This document shows, piece after piece, positions 60,326 to 64,000 of a stretch of DNA of 64,000 bases (positions are counted from its first letter, which is position 1; the number at the start of each line of letters is the position of its first letter). Below the pieces are notes generated by a model. The model had not been told where the DNA came from. It worked only from the letters and a program-made list of their open reading frames with translations, and searched no databases. The DNA is taken from positions 2,108,001 to 2,172,000 of the forward strand of contig NZ_CP045245.1 in the NCBI RefSeq assembly GCF_009720485.1, read 5' to 3'. Source of the DNA: Cellulomonas sp. JZ18 (GTDB lineage: Bacteria > Actinomycetota > Actinomycetes > Actinomycetales > Cellulomonadaceae). The position numbers and the translations under genes were made by a program.

Positions 60326-61540
60326 TCAGGGACGCTCGGACGGCACCACGGCGTCGGGGCCCTCGAGCAGGGGCGTGACCGCGTCGGGGCGGTCGGCGGC
60401 GGCGACCGCCGCGGCCGCGGGCGGCGTCAGGCGCACCCGCCGACGGCTGGACCGGGGCCGGTAGACGATCCGCGAGTGGAACGTGAACCGGGCCACGAAC
60501 GCCACGACGAGCGTGATCGCCGTGGCGAGCACCGCGGCGACGTGCATCGTCTCCACGAGCAGCGCCATCACCGGCATCCGCAGCAGCGTCTCGACGTTGT
60601 TGAACGCGAACGACTGCCCGAACCGCGCCCACGCGCCCTTGCCCTCGTGCCGCAGGTCGCGGAACACGAACCGCTCCTGGAGCAGGAAGTTGCCGACGAT
60701 CGTCAGCTCCGCCGCGACGAGCGCGGCGAGCAGCCACGCCGCGCCCAGCGAGGTCAGCGCCGCGACGATCGCGACGTTGAGCACCGCGCCGAACCCGCCG
60801 ATGATGGCGAAGCGCGACATCCGCCCGAAGCGCAGGCCGCCGAGCTGCCACAGGAAGTGCAGGCCCTGGGCCATGTTCGCCTTGGACCGGCCGGCGAACC
60901 GCTCGCCGAACACGAACGGCACCTCGACGACGCGCATCGGGTGCCGCGCGAGGATCTCGAGCAGGATCTTGAACCCGCGCGGGCGCAGCACCTCGAGGTC
61001 GACGGCCGCCCGGCGCACGAGGAAGAAGCCCGTCATCGGGTCGGAGCAGTCGCGCAGACGCACCGGGAACATCGCGCGGGTGACGGCGGTGGAGGTCGAG
61101 GACACCGCCTGACGCACGACGCCGGACAGGCCTGCGCTGCTGCCGTCGCCCACGTACCGGGAGGCGACGACGACGTCGACGTCCTCCTCGCCCGCGCGCG
61201 CCACCATCGCGGGGATCAGCTCCGGCGGGTGCTGCAGGTCCCCGTCCATGACCAGGCACAGGGGCGCGGACGAGGCCCGCAGCCCCTCCGCGACGGCACC
61301 GCCGAGGCCGCCGACCGGGTCGTCGCGGTGCAGCACGCGCACGGGCAGGCCGGCACCCGGTGCCACGGCGCGCACGACGTCCGCGGTGTCGTCGGTCGAG
61401 TCGTCGACGAACAGCAGCTCCGCGTCCAGCCCGCGCGTGGCGGCGTCGACGCGCCGCACGAGCTCGGCGACGTTCGGCGCCTCGTTGTACGTGGGGACGA
61501 TGACGGTCAGACGGGGCGTGGTCGGCGCCGGTCCGGTCAT
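60326..61540 (-). CDS. Dolichol-phosphate-mannose synthase-like GT2 fused to GtrA
   Basis: A 404-residue fusion. Residues 10-235 are a polyprenol-phosphate glycosyltransferase of family 2 (LTVIVPTYNEAPNVAELVRRVD, DLQHPPELIP, SDPMTGFFLVRR, ARHPMRVVEVPFVFGER). Residues 255-375 are a GtrA domain with four transmembrane helices (FAIIGGFGAVLNVAIVAAL, AELTIVGNFLLQERFVFRD). It probably makes a polyprenyl-phosphate sugar and helps flip it. ATG 61540 has GAGGG; in-frame GTGs at 61555 and 61564 are alternatives. Confidence 0.88.
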   Translation of the reverse strand: MTGPAPTTPRLTVIVPTYNEAPNVAELVRRVDAATRGLDAELLFVDDSTDDTADVVRAVAPGAGLPVRVLHRDDPVGGLGGAVAEGLRASSAPLCLVMDGDLQHPPELIPAMVARAGEEDVDVVVASRYVGDGSSAGLSGVVRQAVSSTSTAVTRAMFPVRLRDCSDPMTGFFLVRRAAVDLEVLRPRGFKILLEILARHPMRVVEVPFVFGERFAGRSKANMAQGLHFLWQLGGLRFGRMSRFAIIGGFGAVLNVAIVAALTSLGAAWLLAALVAAELTIVGNFLLQERFVFRDLRHEGKGAWARFGQSFAFNNVETLLRMPVMALLVETMHVAAVLATAITLVVAFVARFTFHSRIVYRPRSSRRRVRLTPPAAAAVAAADRPDAVTPLLEGPDAVVPSERP

Positions 61541-61697
61541 CTCGCCCTCGCTCACGCTCGTCACTGGTCCTGCTCGATCGTCGCAGGCGGTCGCCGGCGA
61601 CGCCACGTCACGGTAGCCGACGGTCCCGGGGACGCAGAAGGCACCGAAGCGGCGAAACGCTTAGGCCGGACGGGCGGCGCGAACCGGACAGGCCGGG

Positions 61698-61703
61698 CAC
61701 GAT
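61698..61703 (+). promoter_or_regulatory. Putative -10 of a leaderless transcript, CACGAT
   Basis: CACGAT ends six bases before the GTG at 61710. Weaker than the other examples because the first base is C. Confidence 0.25.
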
Positions 61704-61709
61704 GGCCAC

Positions 61710-62504
61710 GTGCAGCGCGACGTCTCCGCCCGCCTGTCCCTGACCGTGCGCTCGGCCGCCACGCTCGTCCTCGAGGTCGCCGTGGCGCACGTGCACGCCC
61801 CCGAGGAGGAGCTGCGGGTCACGCTCGACGGCGCACCGGCGCCGGTGCGGGAGACGGCCGGACCGCACGGGACGCGGCTGCAGGTCGTCGCGGCCCCGCC
61901 CGGCGCGCTGGTCGTCGACTACCGGGCGACGGTGCGCGGACGGGCTGCCGCCGCGCCGGGCGACGACGAGGCCGACCGCCTGTGGTTCCTGCGGCCCAGC
62001 CGGTACTGCGAGTCGGACGCGCTGGCGCCGACGGCCCGCGCCGAGTTCGCCGGGCTGGACGGCCCCGACCTGCTCGCGGCGGTCTCGTCGTGGGTCGGCA
62101 CGCGCCTGGCGTACCTGCCCGGGAGCAGCCGTCCCACCGACGGCGCCGTCGGCACGCTCCTGGCCCGGCAGGGCGTCTGCCGGGACTACGCGCACCTGGT
62201 CGTGGCGCTGCTGCGCGCGCTCGACGTGCCGGCGCGCGTCGTGGCCGTGTACGCGCCCGGGCTGGCACCCATGGACCTCCACGCGGTGGCCGAGGCGTGG
62301 GTCGACGGCGCCTGGCACGTCGTCGACGCGACGACGCTCGCCCCGCGCCCGGCGCTCGTGCGCGTGGCCACGGGACGCGACGCCTCGGACACCGCGTTCC
62401 TCACCGTCCACGGCGGCGTCGCCGTGCTCGACGCGCTCGAGGTGACCGCGGTCGCCGACGCGCTCCCCGACGACGACGTCCGCAGGCTCGTCGCCCTGCG
62501 CTGA
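61710..62504 (+). CDS. Transglutaminase-like cysteine protein
   Basis: A 264-residue transglutaminase-core protein. A beta-rich N-terminal half (residues 1-100) precedes the catalytic domain with Cys in QGVCRDYAHLVVALLRAL, His in DLHAVAEAWVDG and Asp in WHVVDATTLAP, the complete triad. It is cytosolic with no signal peptide. The family cleaves or crosslinks amide bonds. The substrate is unknown. GTG 61710 is set by the domain start and the lack of a better upstream codon. Confidence 0.88.
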   Translation: MQRDVSARLSLTVRSAATLVLEVAVAHVHAPEEELRVTLDGAPAPVRETAGPHGTRLQVVAAPPGALVVDYRATVRGRAAAAPGDDEADRLWFLRPSRYCESDALAPTARAEFAGLDGPDLLAAVSSWVGTRLAYLPGSSRPTDGAVGTLLARQGVCRDYAHLVVALLRALDVPARVVAVYAPGLAPMDLHAVAEAWVDGAWHVVDATTLAPRPALVRVATGRDASDTAFLTVHGGVAVLDALEVTAVADALPDDDVRRLVALR

Positions 62505-62599
62505 GCGGTCGGGGGGCGCGCTCCCGCGCGTCGTGCCGACCAGCGCTGTGACCTTGGCCGTCGCCCCGCGCTCGACGGGCCGACCCGGCGGTGCGCTGG

Positions 62600-62605
62600 C
62601 ACGCT
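62600..62605 (+). promoter_or_regulatory. Putative -10 of leaderless glgX, CACGCT
   Basis: CACGCT ends seven bases before the glgX ATG at 62613; the same hexamer is found six bases before the DUF255 gene start. Confidence 0.35.
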
Positions 62606-62612
62606 GTCCACC

Positions 62613-64000
<1,388 letters not shown>

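Noticed and set aside
58874..62551. A plus-strand open frame of about 1225 codons
   Set aside because: It overlaps mobA in another frame and is antisense to three genes with clear domains. The composition is non-coding.

Overview
The base composition (very high GC with a strong GC bias at third codon positions), the frequent GTG starts, the many 4-bp ATGA/GTGA gene overlaps, the GlnR-type nitrogen boxes and the ANTAR, MoeZ-like and HemD-winged-helix proteins point to a Gram-positive actinobacterium. A Cellulomonas-like member of the Micrococcales is the best guess; this is inference from gene content, not from a marker gene. The window looks like ordinary chromosome. I saw no rRNA, tRNA, transposase, integrase or CRISPR array.

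Layout. 0-1.7 kb: a degenerate ATP-grasp-like protein coupled to an intact RimK-like ATP-grasp ligase. 1.7-11 kb: stress and housekeeping genes (universal stress protein, catalase-like protein, APC permease, SRPBCC protein, DUF255 thioredoxin-like protein, an AraC regulator divergent from an NAD(P)-binding protein, a small helical protein, a glycosyltransferase). 11-13.8 kb: manganese catalase, a small anchored protein and a zinc alcohol dehydrogenase. 14-17.9 kb: heme-oxygenase-like enzyme, glycosyltransferase, CDGSH protein and two ANTAR regulators. 18-21.3 kb: a carbohydrate ABC importer without its ATPase. 21.4-26 kb: P450, two tiny acidic proteins, a DUF6098-like protein, CBS protein and aldehyde dehydrogenase. 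26.1-32.9 kb: a seven-gene, fully overlapping operon for nucleotide-activated heptose and glycosyl transfer. 33.3-35.6 kb: a third ANTAR regulator, an unknown protein and a YihY membrane protein.

35.8-49.6 kb is the assimilatory nitrate locus. narK and a nitrate reductase fused to a diflavin reductase form one minus-strand operon. nirB, nirD, a siroheme synthase, hemD with a DNA-binding domain and a CbiX-type chelatase form the other. Both start from promoter regions with the same architecture: a -10 TAGCGT, a GlnR-like box and a CACAC-N14-GTGTG repeat, all at identical spacing. 49.9-59.6 kb supplies the cofactor: a MoeB/MoeZ-like protein, mogA, moaC, moeA, moaA, moaD, moaE, a TOBE regulator, modABC and mobA. 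Molybdate uptake and Moco synthesis thus sit beside the molybdoenzymes that need them, and siroheme genes sit with the siroheme nitrite reductase. 59.7-64 kb: an unknown helical protein, a GT2-GtrA protein, a transglutaminase-like protein and the 5' part of glgX.

A caveat runs through the window. Eight places break a clearly conserved reading frame, in the 15-kb glycosyltransferase, gmhA, the siroheme synthase, nirB (three times), a sulfite-oxidase-like gene and the nitrate reductase. Each is repaired by adding one C or G to a C/G run. I read these as probable base-calling deletions, and mark the disrupted genes as pseudogene only in the sense that the sequence as given does not encode an intact protein.
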